Positions 22,019 through 31,213 of a DNA stretch of 64,000 nt are shown here, piece after piece. The translations under genes were made by a program, and so were the position numbers. The notes under the pieces are model-generated. The model was not told the DNA's origin and did not search any database. It was given only the letters and a program-made list of their open reading frames with translations. Source of the stretch: Pyropia yezoensis (Eukaryota > Rhodophyta > Bangiophyceae > Bangiales > Bangiaceae); assembly GCA_009829735.1 (NCBI GenBank), contig CM020618.1, positions 20,073,346 to 20,137,345 on the forward strand, given 5' to 3'. Every line of letters starts with the position of its first letter. Positions within the stretch are counted from its first letter, which is position 1.

Positions 22019-22034
22019 TGGTGGAGCAGCAGGG
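22019..22034 (+). promoter_or_regulatory. primer-binding site of chromovirus
   Basis: TGGTGGAGCAGCAGGG lies four bases (TTAT) after the LTR. It would pair with a tRNA 3' end whose acceptor strand reads CTGCTCC followed by ACCA. This is not the initiator-Met PBS (TGGTATCAGAGC) common in plant LTR elements. Confidence 0.7.
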
Positions 22035-22162
22035 GAGGGGCAAACTTTCTCCTGTATCAGGACGCCTCTCTCCCTCTTTGGTAGCGGATCGTCGTGCTCT
22101 CGTGGTTCCTGTTCCTTCATAGTGGGGCCAGACGGCCTGCTAGTCAAGTGTCGACGGCCAAC

Positions 22163-23431
22163 ATGGCGGACCTACCCCCTGACGGTCGGGGCCGGGGTCG
22201 CGGTGCGCCGTCGGACGTGTCCCAAGTTACGCCGGCGGGCGGAGGTGAAGGCTCAGGAGTTGGCCGTGGCCGTGGTCGCGGTGGGCCCTCGAGGCTTCAC
22301 CCGCCCCGTTCTCTTACTCCGCCCTTTGGTGGGCCTAGCCGTGGCCTACCAACCCTGGGGCCAACTGGTCTACGGTCGGTCCTAAACGACTTTCGAACGG
22401 ACATCTTGGCCGAGGTGTCACGTGCTATAACTGCCAGCCAGGCGGCCAGCACTCCGACGGTCGTTGAGGATCAAGCGGGCCAACCGGGTTTTATCGGTGG
22501 CTCGCGCACAAGCAAGAAGAGCAAGGGCCGTCGTGGCCGCCGTCGTCACCGTCGTGGCCATTACTCGTCGTCGGATTCGGATTCTAAGTCGTCTACATCA
22601 TCGGCCACCGAGGGTGACCAGGACGAAAGTGAACACGTGGCTCCCAACGTCTCGGAAGGCCCCAAGGTAATCGCGGCAGCGGACGACCGCTTTGCCCGTG
22701 TTTTGGACTACAACACGTATCGGCTGCTGAACCGGGCAACCAAATACGGTACGAAGGAGGCCCGCAAGATGGGGAGGACGGCCAAGAATATGAAACACTC
22801 TTTTGGAGGCTACCCCCCCTTCTCTGGCAACGAGCCCCTGCAGGTCTTCTCATGGCTACGCAAGTTCATCAAGGCCTGCGACGATAATGGTGTGTCGGAG
22901 GGGATGGCCCTCTACGCGGTGCCCCACTTTCTTTCGGGCGACGCGGAGACACGGTACACGCGGGCCCTCCCTGACTCGGCAAGTACGTCGGGTGGTTGCT
23001 CTATTACGACGTACCCCGAGGCCATCAATTGGTTTTTGGAGACCTACGCGGAGCCGCATACGCTGGCCTTGGCGCAAGACAAGTTTAGTCGGGCCACGAA
23101 GGAGTCGGATGAGACCGTTGAGGCCTTCGCTCTACGCCTACGAAGCCTCTCTGAGTCTTGTGGGAATATCCATTCCGAAGGGACTATGGAACAACAACTC
23201 ATTCAAGGCCTACCGGAATTTCTGCGTACGGACGCCTTCGTCTACAACGACCCCGCATGCACGTACCGAAAGTTGGTTACCTACACGGCCGGCAAGTTTA
23301 AGGCGGCCAAGGATGTCATCGAGTTGGCAAGGGGAGTTCTAAGGGGGAGAACGGGGGTCGAAGGACCTCATTTATCCCACGTCCCCCTACGCCACGGCCG
23401 CGGCTTCCTGCGATGGCCATCGGTGAGGTGA
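22163..23431 (+). CDS. gag: Gag (matrix/capsid part) of chromovirus
   Basis: The first in-frame ATG after the PBS is 22163 (CCAACATGGCG); the frame upstream lacks another ATG. The product has 422 residues: an RG-rich N-terminus (GRGRGRGAPS), a basic cluster (KKSKGRRGRRRHRRG) near residue 120, a Ser/Asp-rich acidic linker, then a capsid domain from about residue 215 (YPPFSGNEPLQVFSWLRKF) to about 395, matching the retrotransposon-gag type in which helices follow an F-x-G start. The last 30 residues (GRTGVEGPHLSHVPL...) look out of frame. The other frame read from about 23335 continues naturally into the nucleocapsid ORF, implying one frameshift near 23330-23345. Confidence 0.85.
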   Translation: MADLPPDGRGRGRGAPSDVSQVTPAGGGEGSGVGRGRGRGGPSRLHPPRSLTPPFGGPSRGLPTLGPTGLRSVLNDFRTDILAEVSRAITASQAASTPTVVEDQAGQPGFIGGSRTSKKSKGRRGRRRHRRGHYSSSDSDSKSSTSSATEGDQDESEHVAPNVSEGPKVIAAADDRFARVLDYNTYRLLNRATKYGTKEARKMGRTAKNMKHSFGGYPPFSGNEPLQVFSWLRKFIKACDDNGVSEGMALYAVPHFLSGDAETRYTRALPDSASTSGGCSITTYPEAINWFLETYAEPHTLALAQDKFSRATKESDETVEAFALRLRSLSESCGNIHSEGTMEQQLIQGLPEFLRTDAFVYNDPACTYRKLVTYTAGKFKAAKDVIELARGVLRGRTGVEGPHLSHVPLRHGRGFLRWPSVR

Positions 23432-23868
23432 AGGCCACGGAGGGAACAGACAAGACGGCCAATCATCAGGCCGATGACAAGGCTACCCCCTCGCCGTGGG
23501 CCTACGAGCCCGCCACTCGTCGCTATCTGGCCAGCCGGACGCAAGAGGGACGTGGACCGCTGCGCTGCTACGTATGCTGGGAGGCAGGCTATATGGCCCA
23601 CCAATGCCCAAAGCTATCGGAAGCCCAGCGGGAGAATGTGATCAGGGCCCGCGACGCGTTCCTGCAGTCTACGCGTGGCCACAAGAAGATCAACGATGAG
23701 GCCAAGTACCGTGAGCAGCGGGACATCAACCGTCGGACTCGAATTGCGGTGGTACAGGCCCTCTGCGATGGGATTGAACAGTCGGACGAAGAGGAGGACG
23801 TCCGTCGGTCGGCCAGGTCTCCACGGGCCATGTCGGCTGGACCGCCTCCGCCTTCGGGGGAAGAGTAG
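23413..23868 (+). CDS. Gag nucleocapsid part with altered zinc knuckle, -1 frame
   Basis: Open from before 23340 in the frame one base behind gag; the ATG at 23413 gives 151 residues. CYVCWEAGYMAHQC (C52, C55, Y60, C65) has the spacing of a CCHC zinc knuckle, but the His is Tyr. One base change (CAT to TAT) would explain it, and the nearby H63 might partly compensate. Acidic and basic clusters follow, and the ORF ends in an acidic, Pro-rich tail at TAG. Normally this is the C-terminal half of Gag. Here it is separated by a frame change that may be either a mutation or a programmed shift; no classical heptanucleotide slip site is obvious. Confidence 0.75.
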   Translation: MAIGEVKATEGTDKTANHQADDKATPSPWAYEPATRRYLASRTQEGRGPLRCYVCWEAGYMAHQCPKLSEAQRENVIRARDAFLQSTRGHKKINDEAKYREQRDINRRTRIAVVQALCDGIEQSDEEEDVRRSARSPRAMSAGPPPPSGEE

Positions 23869-23924
23869 CGGGGAGTGGGCCCTCACCCACTCCCCGCTCA
23901 AGGGATAGAACCTGCACGCCTACG

Positions 23925-26900
23925 ATGATTGCATGTACTACTACGCCTTGTTCTACTGTACTCCCTTGCGGGGCCCCTGCTTTTGGGCCCAAGGAGGGCA
24001 ACCCAGGGAGGCCCTATGCGATTAAAGGGACCCTCCTGGTGCTACGAAAGAGAAACTTCCAAATCAACGTGGCCATCCAGTTGACGGCACAACACCTGGC
24101 GAGGCCTACGAAGGCGATCTTGGATACCGGAGCCGGCCCAAGCGTTATTAGGGAGGACTTCTTGCCTAAGGACTGGCGACGCTACGCCTATAGGCCCCCG
24201 AAATCAACGCGGGTCTGTGACGCATCGGGACAGCATTTACGAGCCCTTGCCGTACTGGAGGTGGCCGTCCTAGTTGGGGGAAAGGCCAAAGTGTTCACAT
24301 TCTTGATCGTCAAGGCCCTACCCGTTCCGGTTATCTTGGGGATGGACTTCCAAAAGCAGTACGTAAGGGCCATCTACCCGGGAACGGAGGCCGTGCGTTG
24401 GAATGACGGGGCGCTTACGGAGGCCATCAGGGTATGGGAGGGCAAGGACCTGCCGGCCCCCAACAAGCATGGAAACTCTCCGCGGATCGACCCGGCGGTC
24501 CTGTGCCTCTCCAAGTCCGTCACGATTGAACCCTACTCGATTCAGGCCGTCTACGGTCGATGCGGGACTACTGGGCGGTGCTTGCTGTGGGAGAGACCTG
24601 TAAAGATGGCCGAGAAGGGCGTCTTGTTGCATAACGCGCTGGCCAACGTCAAGGCCCAGCGGGACTTTAAGTTCTTCCTCACCAACATCACCAGCCGGCC
24701 TGTTAATCTCCCCAAGGGTTATGCGGTTGGCCTCGTTGAGCCCTACGATGGGCCTGTCTACAAGACCTACGAAGGGCCGTGCTCACCCCCTGGCGAAGGG
24801 GCCGCCCCAATTGGAACGCTGGTTCAAGGCCCAAGAGTCGAAGCCGGTGAAGCGCAAGGGCCCAAATTGAACTCAGGGCAGGCCAACGACGCTTCACATA
24901 CGAACGGTGAAGCGGAGGCTCTAAATCAGGACGGCCCCAAGATGCCGCTGGTTGCCTACGAGTTGATCCCACCCGAATTGCACGAAGCCGTACGAGATTT
25001 GGTGGCCCGCTACGGGGGATTATGGGATGGTCAGTTAGGCCGTATGGACATCACGCCCCATCGTATAACGTTGACGCCGGGGGCCAAGCCGGTACGTTCG
25101 CAGCCCTACCGCACGGGTCTGTACCACCGTCAGTTGATAGCGGAGCAGGTGGCCAAGCAGCTCAAGTTGGAGGTTATAGAGCCCTCGCAAGCCGAATGGT
25201 CCTTCCCGGTGGTCATCGTGCCAAAATCCGACGGCACTTCGAGGTTTTGCGTGGACTACAGACGGCTCAACGATATGACGGTCAAAGATACCCGCCCCCT
25301 TCCACGGATGGACGACTGCATTGACTTCCTGGGGGAGGCCACCGTCTTTTCGATGTTGGACTGCAATATGGGCTACTGGCAGATCCCTGTGGCCGTCAAG
25401 GACCAAGACAAGACGACGTTCACCTGCCATGAGGGGACCTACAAATACGTACGGCTTCCATTTGGCCTGACCAACGCACCTGCTACCTTCCAAAAAGCCA
25501 TCGACATGCTACTGGCGGGCCTCAAGTGGAAGACGGTGCTGGTTTACCTGGACGATGTTATTGTTTTTTCCCGGACGGCCCAAGAACACCTGGGTCACCT
25601 CGAAGAGGTCTTCTCCCTGCTAGCCAAGGCCGGCGTATCCCTGAATGCCAGCAAGTGCTTCCTCCTTCAAGAGGAGGTCGAGTACTTAGGTCATATTGTC
25701 GGCAAGGGGCAGGTCCGAGTGAACAAGAAGAATCTCGTGGGCCTTAGGCAAGCGGAGCCGCCGAAGACCAAGAAGGGCCTGCGTAGCTTCCTAGGCATGT
25801 GTAATGTCTATAGGAGGTTTGTGAAGGACTACGCGGAGGTGGCCCGGCCTTTGACGGCCCTCACCAGTACGAAGATCTCCGACCCGCTGCCCGAGTTTAC
25901 GAAGGAACAGCTGAAGGCCTTCGAGGACCTCAAGTGGAGGCTGACCCACACACCCATTTTGGCCCTCCCGCGACAAAAGGGGCAGTACACGGTCGACACG
26001 GACGCCAGTGCTACCCAAGTTGGCTGTGTCCTACTCCAAGAGCAGTCAGAGGGTGGCCTCAAACATGTCAGGTACTGGAGTCGGCCCCTGTCGCAGGCCG
26101 AGAGGAACTACAGTACCACCGAGCGCGAATGTTTGGCCGTAGTGTGGGCCCTCTTCCTCCTGCGGCCCTACCTTTTGGGCACACGTTTCATCGTGAGGAC
26201 GGACCACACAGCCCTCAAGTGGATGCTCCACATGGACGGAGCACATGGCCGGTTGGCCCAGTGGCGGCTACGGTTGGCCGAGTTTGACTACATCGTGGAG
26301 ACGCGGGCCGGCGCGGCCCATCATGCTGCCGACACCATGTCAAGGCTCAAGACGACGGGGGTCGACACGAAGCCCATCCCGGAGGAAATCCCCTGTCTAC
26401 TCACGTTGGCCAACTTCGCTCGTGGCTGGGTGGCCCCCTATCCTAAGACGAACAAGGGCTTCCCCCCCCTCACTGTGGAGCGTCTGATTAGGTCCCAATC
26501 TACGGACGCACGCTGCGTCGAAATCCGGGCCGAGATGGACAACAATACCCACTCAAGGTTTGGGGAGACTCCCGACGGCCTACTCGTGCGGCTGAGCCCC
26601 CTTGACAAGGCCGTCCAAGTGTACGTGCCCGAGGTCCTACGCCAAGAGGTCCTGACGTTGGAGCACAACCCGGCCCACGCTGGCCACCCGGGAGTAAATA
26701 AGATGTACACCTCCATGCGGCGGGCCTACTATTGGGAGTCTATGGTGGCCGATGTCTACAACTTTGTGGCCAATTGCAACGCCTGTGCCAAGGGCAAGGT
26801 GAGGGGCCGAAGACGGACAGCGCCCCTCCGCCTATTTCCTGCGTCTGAGCCCTTCACGGACGTATGCTTGGACTTGCTCGGCCCCTTCCCCGTGTCGGCC

Positions 26901-28088
26901 AGCGGTAATCGATTCCTGTTGGTCATCGTTGACCGCTTCTCGAAGCTGACTCGCGTGGTCCCAATCCCGAGGGAGGACGCGGAAACGGTGGCCTCAGCGT
27001 TTTGTGACACGTGGGTGGCCTCTTACGGGCCACCGGACACCCTCTTGACGGACAATGGGCCGCAGCTAACCTCCGCCTACTTCCGCGGGTTTTGTGGGAT
27101 GCTGGGCACCCGCCACCTCACCTCGAAGACCTACCATCCGCAGACGCAAGGCCAGGTGGAACGCTACAACCGGACTATCGTGGCGCAGTTGAAGGCCTAC
27201 GTATCGGAACATCAAGAGTCGTGGGACGACCTAGTCTCTGTCCTTACGTTGGCCTACAACTCACGGCCGCAGCAGAGTACAGGTGTGGCCCCCCTCGAGT
27301 TTGTGGTACCAGAGCGGGTCCGCAACCTTTCCCTCGAGCGAATGCCGGCCACGCCCTACCCCAAGGAGGTGCCCAAGACGGCCAGGGCGGCCCGCGAGTA
27401 TCATCGGGCCCACCTACGTAATCTGGTCCATCGGGTACGCAAGGCCTTGGCGTACGCCCAACGAAGGTACAAGCGGGCCTACGATAAACGGGTCAGGCCG
27501 GTGAATAAGACCCTCCGGGTGGGGGATTGGGCCTACATTAATGCCAACATCCAGAACCCCAAGAAGCTGGACGAGACGGTCCTGGGGCCCTATCAGATTG
27601 TGGGACGCGACGACCACACCTTCACTGTCATGATGGATGGCCATCCGGAGCGGGTTAGTGGGGACAACGTGGCCCGCGCCCCTACCCCCACGCACAAAGC
27701 AGACTCTTCGACCATCCTTCGTGGGCCGCAAGGCGTGGCGGTGCCGTGGGACCATCGGGAATCAGGCCACCAATTTACATGGGAGCGCTTCGTGGACCAC
27801 ACGTATGACGTGGAGGGCAAGTTGTGGCTGCTTGTACGCTGGTGGGGCTACGCGGCCGAGGAGGACACTTGGGAGCCGCACGACGGTCTGGACGAGCGCA
27901 AGGTGGCCGAGTACTGTCGCAGGGTGGGCGTCTCTGTGCCCCCAACGTCGGCCGAGATCAGGGCGCTGTGGGGCCCCCTCCAAGACCTTTGTGATCCGGA
28001 CGTGGAGCTGGAGGAGGGGCCCATGGTGGATGACTACGTGGGCCTGGTGGAGGCGCTCACGCTGGACCACGACCCTCGGTGGGCCTGA
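23925..28088 (+). CDS. pol: Pol polyprotein: protease, RT, RNase H, integrase, chromodomain
   Basis: 1387 residues from ATG 23925, uninterrupted. Aspartic protease: DTGA at 67-70 and ILGMDF at 137-142. RT: SFPVVIVPKSDG from 426, motif A LDCNMGYW from 479, LPFGLTNAPATF from 511, catalytic YLDD at 541-544, and the YLGH tether at 587. RNase H: D693 (TDAS), E733, D760 (RTDH) and D803. Integrase: HHCC finger H914-x3-H918 ... C951-x2-C954; DDE triad D983, D1043 and E1079 (35-residue spacing); GPY/F-like LGPYQIV at 1220. Chromodomain at about 1284-1334 with VRWWGYAAEEDTWEP, expected to bind modified histone tails and steer integration. It starts 56 nt after the nucleocapsid stop in a third frame, so translation would need reinitiation, another shift or splicing. 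Confidence 0.97.
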   Translation: MIACTTTPCSTVLPCGAPAFGPKEGNPGRPYAIKGTLLVLRKRNFQINVAIQLTAQHLARPTKAILDTGAGPSVIREDFLPKDWRRYAYRPPKSTRVCDASGQHLRALAVLEVAVLVGGKAKVFTFLIVKALPVPVILGMDFQKQYVRAIYPGTEAVRWNDGALTEAIRVWEGKDLPAPNKHGNSPRIDPAVLCLSKSVTIEPYSIQAVYGRCGTTGRCLLWERPVKMAEKGVLLHNALANVKAQRDFKFFLTNITSRPVNLPKGYAVGLVEPYDGPVYKTYEGPCSPPGEGAAPIGTLVQGPRVEAGEAQGPKLNSGQANDASHTNGEAEALNQDGPKMPLVAYELIPPELHEAVRDLVARYGGLWDGQLGRMDITPHRITLTPGAKPVRSQPYRTGLYHRQLIAEQVAKQLKLEVIEPSQAEWSFPVVIVPKSDGTSRFCVDYRRLNDMTVKDTRPLPRMDDCIDFLGEATVFSMLDCNMGYWQIPVAVKDQDKTTFTCHEGTYKYVRLPFGLTNAPATFQKAIDMLLAGLKWKTVLVYLDDVIVFSRTAQEHLGHLEEVFSLLAKAGVSLNASKCFLLQEEVEYLGHIVGKGQVRVNKKNLVGLRQAEPPKTKKGLRSFLGMCNVYRRFVKDYAEVARPLTALTSTKISDPLPEFTKEQLKAFEDLKWRLTHTPILALPRQKGQYTVDTDASATQVGCVLLQEQSEGGLKHVRYWSRPLSQAERNYSTTERECLAVVWALFLLRPYLLGTRFIVRTDHTALKWMLHMDGAHGRLAQWRLRLAEFDYIVETRAGAAHHAADTMSRLKTTGVDTKPIPEEIPCLLTLANFARGWVAPYPKTNKGFPPLTVERLIRSQSTDARCVEIRAEMDNNTHSRFGETPDGLLVRLSPLDKAVQVYVPEVLRQEVLTLEHNPAHAGHPGVNKMYTSMRRAYYWESMVADVYNFVANCNACAKGKVRGRRRTAPLRLFPASEPFTDVCLDLLGPFPVSASGNRFLLVIVDRFSKLTRVVPIPREDAETVASAFCDTWVASYGPPDTLLTDNGPQLTSAYFRGFCGMLGTRHLTSKTYHPQTQGQVERYNRTIVAQLKAYVSEHQESWDDLVSVLTLAYNSRPQQSTGVAPLEFVVPERVRNLSLERMPATPYPKEVPKTARAAREYHRAHLRNLVHRVRKALAYAQRRYKRAYDKRVRPVNKTLRVGDWAYINANIQNPKKLDETVLGPYQIVGRDDHTFTVMMDGHPERVSGDNVARAPTPTHKADSSTILRGPQGVAVPWDHRESGHQFTWERFVDHTYDVEGKLWLLVRWWGYAAEEDTWEPHDGLDERKVAEYCRRVGVSVPPTSAEIRALWGPLQDLCDPDVELEEGPMVDDYVGLVEALTLDHDPRWA

Positions 28089-29562
28089 TGTGCCTCTTCC
28101 CCTTTCGGCCTGGTCATCCCCTACGAAGTCAACATTGCGGCCCAACACGGTGGTCAGGGGTTCGAGTCGCCCACGTTGTACACGTTGTCAATGGGGATAT
28201 TGACCGTGACACGAGGCAAGACGATGAAATTTCAAGGGGGGTTGCGGAAAGGGAGCCTACCACTTGACACGTGGCAGTTGACACGTGGCCGTTCTCACGC
28301 CCGTCCTCTTCCCCGTGGTCGGAATCGACCTAGTTTTGTCTTCTTCCCGCGCGGTAAGACCGGATTGAAGGCGCTGCAAGATCGTCGGATCAAGATTTGA
28401 GTTTATATTGGCTTGCAACACCCATGTCATGTCGGGTGCTTACACCAAATCATGCTCACCTACTTCCCCCCATCACTTCCCTCGACGGCCGGCGGCGGGA
28501 GAGGTGGAACGGCAGCAGCGGGATTAGCGGGCGGGTCGACCATCATCCCCCCCCCCTGGTCCCCCACCATCTTTCGGGCCTCCATCACGTCCCTACTGTA
28601 CCGCAGCGGGAAGGGAGCTGAGTCCTCATCCATGGAGGCCGAAACCCGGGGCGACCGATGAAGGGGGTGGCCATCACCACGTACTCGGCCAACGGGGAGG
28701 GGGGCATCTGGGCCATCACGACCGTCGCCAACATCGACCTGGCCGCCTTGGTGTAGCCCAACTCCGCTTCATGACGCACTACCGTGATGGCCTCGCTGCG
28801 ATCGTCGGCCCCCGGCACGTAGGCGTCCTTCATGGCCACCATCTGCTTGCTGAAGGAGTTTCCGCGGCTACCACCATCAATGGCCAACATGGTACGGTGG
28901 GCCAACGTCGAGGTAGTCCACCCGCGACCGCGCTCGCGCTCCCACGCTTGGGCCCATCCCGCCATGTCGTGCTCGTCGGCCGGCAGGGCACCCACCGCCG
29001 ACTCGTACGGGACCGCCTCCTGCCCCTCCGTCGCCACCGGGCCCTCCATGTCGACGACAAGACCCGCAACGAGAAGGTGGCCGTCGTCGGCCAAGCACCC
29101 GACGAGGAGGTAGCCGAGAACGTGGTGACAGGGGAAGAGGGGCGCTGACGAGATGGCCGGCAAGGGGACAGGAGAGGTGAAGGGGGAGCTCCCCCCTGGA
29201 GGTGGTGGTTGGCCGACAATAAGGACCGGCAGACCCACACTCCCCCACCGATGGCCTTCTTATCCCTGGTACCTAGTCCCTCACGTCCCTTCCCGGTGGC
29301 CTTCGCTCCCCTCCGACACCCTTAGTGTGGCCCGGGCGTACCCCTCCTGCACCCCCTGTTGCTAGCGGACGGCCCACCAACACGTCAGGGCCTCCGTCGT
29401 GTGGTCCTGCGACTACGTGGGCCGAGTGACACGCAACGTTCACGCCCGTTCCACGTCATGGTTGGGTGTGAACGGCCACCCTCTCCGCACTGTCTCTCGA
29501 GGCCCCCGGATCTGACCTGTGTGTGCGGCCGGCGGGGACGCTCGGCCTTGGCGAAGGGACCA
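28089..29562 (+). other. 3' internal region of chromovirus, including PPT area
   Basis: No sense ORF of note follows pol. The last bases before the 3' LTR (GCGAAGGGACCA) are only weakly purine-rich, so the polypurine tract is poorly defined. The main coding-like signal is on the opposite strand. Confidence 0.6.
28585..29049 (-). CDS. antisense ORF in the 3' region of the chromovirus
   Basis: 154 codons from ATG 29049; open without ATG back to 29238. Composition is balanced (AWERERGRGWTTSTLAHRTM, GADDRSEAITVVRHEAELGY), more protein-like than the sense frames. Its place between pol and the 3' LTR, in antisense, is a known arrangement in some plant LTR elements, where such ORFs are of unknown or regulatory role. 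No motif recognised. It could instead be captured host sequence. Confidence 0.45.
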   Translation of the reverse strand: MEGPVATEGQEAVPYESAVGALPADEHDMAGWAQAWERERGRGWTTSTLAHRTMLAIDGGSRGNSFSKQMVAMKDAYVPGADDRSEAITVVRHEAELGYTKAARSMLATVVMAQMPPSPLAEYVVMATPFIGRPGFRPPWMRTQLPSRCGTVGT

Positions 29563-30206
29563 TGTGGCGTTTGTGGCCCTCGTTCCTTCTCCGGAGACAG
29601 CAGAGTGCTGGCCTACGTTGGGGCGTCAGCGGATCCTTGGTCGGCCGTCACGGGATGGCGGGCCTTGCTGGCCGCCCGTTGTGGACTGACCGAGGGAGGC
29701 GGTTGTACCCCCCTGGACTTGGTGGCCTGGGATTTGATTGTTTCTCTATGCATTTGTCTTTTCTCGATTTTCCTTGCGTATTTTCGTGCTTTTCGCCCTT
29801 TTTCTCCCATTGGGTTTTTCGGGCGGATTGCATCTGTGTGTGGGGGGTTTTCACTTGCTTTTCTTTCGAGGGATTATTGTTGGCGCGGGTGCCCCGGTGC
29901 GCTCCGGTGTAGGCTGGGTGCATGCTGGCACTTGGCCCGCTGGGTAGGGCGCCTGGGAGGTCCCTTGGGGAGCTCTTTGGAGGGTTCTTAGGGGCTTGGC
30001 CCGGGGTCCCGACGAGGTCCCTCTTGTAGAATAACGTTGCTTTGGGTTTCTCCTTCCCCTTGGGCAAAAGCCTTTTACCTTTACCTCGGACCTTGAGGTG
30101 GGCAAGCGCGCGTGGGGTTCCCTGGCCCGTTCCTTCTAGTGGTTACCCGCGGTCCCTCTGGGGTGGATTGGGTTCCCTGTGGGCACGAGGTGGTCATAAC
30201 GCTACA
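29563..30206 (+). repeat. 3' LTR of chromovirus
   Basis: Same 644-bp length as the 5' LTR, with 7 substitutions found by reading the two copies side by side (three in the first 55 bp, four in the last 220 bp) and no indels. Confidence 0.95.
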
Positions 30207-30211
30207 CCGGT

Positions 30212-31213
30212 GATGGGGCGGCAGAGGAGGACGAGCCGGAGCCTGCTCCTTCCCAATGACGTGCCCGTGGCTCGGCGGCGGCGGGGCGGTCCAAGCGGCC
30301 CCCATCGGGCCGACCGGCCAGCAAGGGGCGTCCTGCAAAAAAACGCAAGGAGGCCGAGCCTGTCGTCCCCGTTCAGTCGTCTGTGCGGTCTCTGGCTCAT
30401 CGGCGGTCAGAGGAAAGAGTGCAGTGGGCGTTGGCAGAAGCTGTGTCGGCGATGCAGGAGGAAGAGGCTGGCGCTACCGTGGTACATCCTCCGTTTGTGG
30501 TTGGGCAAGTCAAGCACTTCAGTGCTTGGCCTCACGGCGGCGTGGCCATTCACGCGCAGTTTCCCCTCCTTCTGGACCAGTCTTGGAAGGACCTGGGCAC
30601 GTGGACTGTGCATTGTCGTAAGATTGTTGTCCAAGCCGTAGGAGGGCGCTACAGGATGGTCTTCTCGCCGAAGGCGGGTTCCCCAGGGGGCATTGTGCGA
30701 ATGGGTCGCCCCAATGAGATTGAGCCCCCGCTGGCAGCGGCGCCTGCAGCGGATGGCTCACCAGGGTTGGAGCCGCTCCCGGTGCGAGCAGACCGTGCCG
30801 CGGCAGATGGGGGTGCTGTGCCTTTGACGGCCGGCGGTGGTGATGGGGCCACAGCGGCAGGTGGTGGTGCTGGGGCTGCAGCGAGTGGCGGTTGTGCTGT
30901 GCCCGCGGCGGCTGGTGATGGTGATGGGGCCGCAGCGGCAGGTGGCGGTGATGGAGCTGCAGCGGCCGGTGGTGCCGCGGACGCGTTGGTGGATGAAAGT
31001 GGCTCAACGGCGACGGCGGACAGTCCCGCACGGCTCCCCGGTCGAGCGGATGGCGGTCCACGGGCGGCCGCGGGCGGCTTGGGGACGGGCGGAGCTTCGG
31101 CTGCGGACGGGGACGATGCAGTCGCCGACGTGACGAGCGAACAGGTGCCACCTGGGGTTCTCGCAATACCACAGGAGCCCAACGAATACGCCGCAATGTC
31201 GGAGACGATGTAG
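30212..31213 (+). pseudogene. unknown protein gene, rest of exon 2 after the retrotransposon
   Basis: After the duplicated CCGGT the frame of the gene at 20374-21370 continues in phase. There are 15 acidic codons (DGAAEEDEPEPAPSQ), a TGA at 30257-30259, then 317 more open codons in the same frame to TAG 31213. The latter part has a basic, NLS-like stretch (GRPAKKRKE at about 30322-30348), a folded-looking segment (GQVKHFSAWPHGGVAIHAQF, LGTWTVHCRKIVVQAVGG), then Gly/Ala/Asp-rich repeats (30820-31000). The TGA could be the true end, with the rest a second gene or exon. The continuous frame and even composition suggest instead one gene with a nonsense change, perhaps CGA to TGA. Function unknown. 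Confidence 0.5.

Larger units (their letters stand above)
21371..30206 (+). mobile_element. complete Ty3/gypsy chromovirus LTR retrotransposon, 8836 bp
   Basis: The order is 5' LTR (21371-22014), PBS (22019), gag (22163-23431), nucleocapsid ORF (23413-23868, other frame), pol (23925-28088), a 1.5-kb 3' untranslated region with an antisense ORF, and 3' LTR (29563-30206), flanked by CCGGT duplications. The PR-RT-RNaseH-integrase order and a C-terminal chromodomain place it in the chromovirus clade of Ty3/gypsy. The two LTRs are both 644 bp and differ at 7 positions by eye, so insertion is fairly recent. Pol is intact. Gag is split by a frame change, and its zinc knuckle lacks the His, so autonomy is doubtful. 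It sits inside exon 2 of a cellular gene, in the same orientation. Confidence 0.95.

Noticed and set aside
28150-28175. tRNA B-box-like GGGGTTCGAGTCGCCC
   Set aside because: No A-box, anticodon arm or acceptor pairing at the right distance. It lies in the retrotransposon just after pol.
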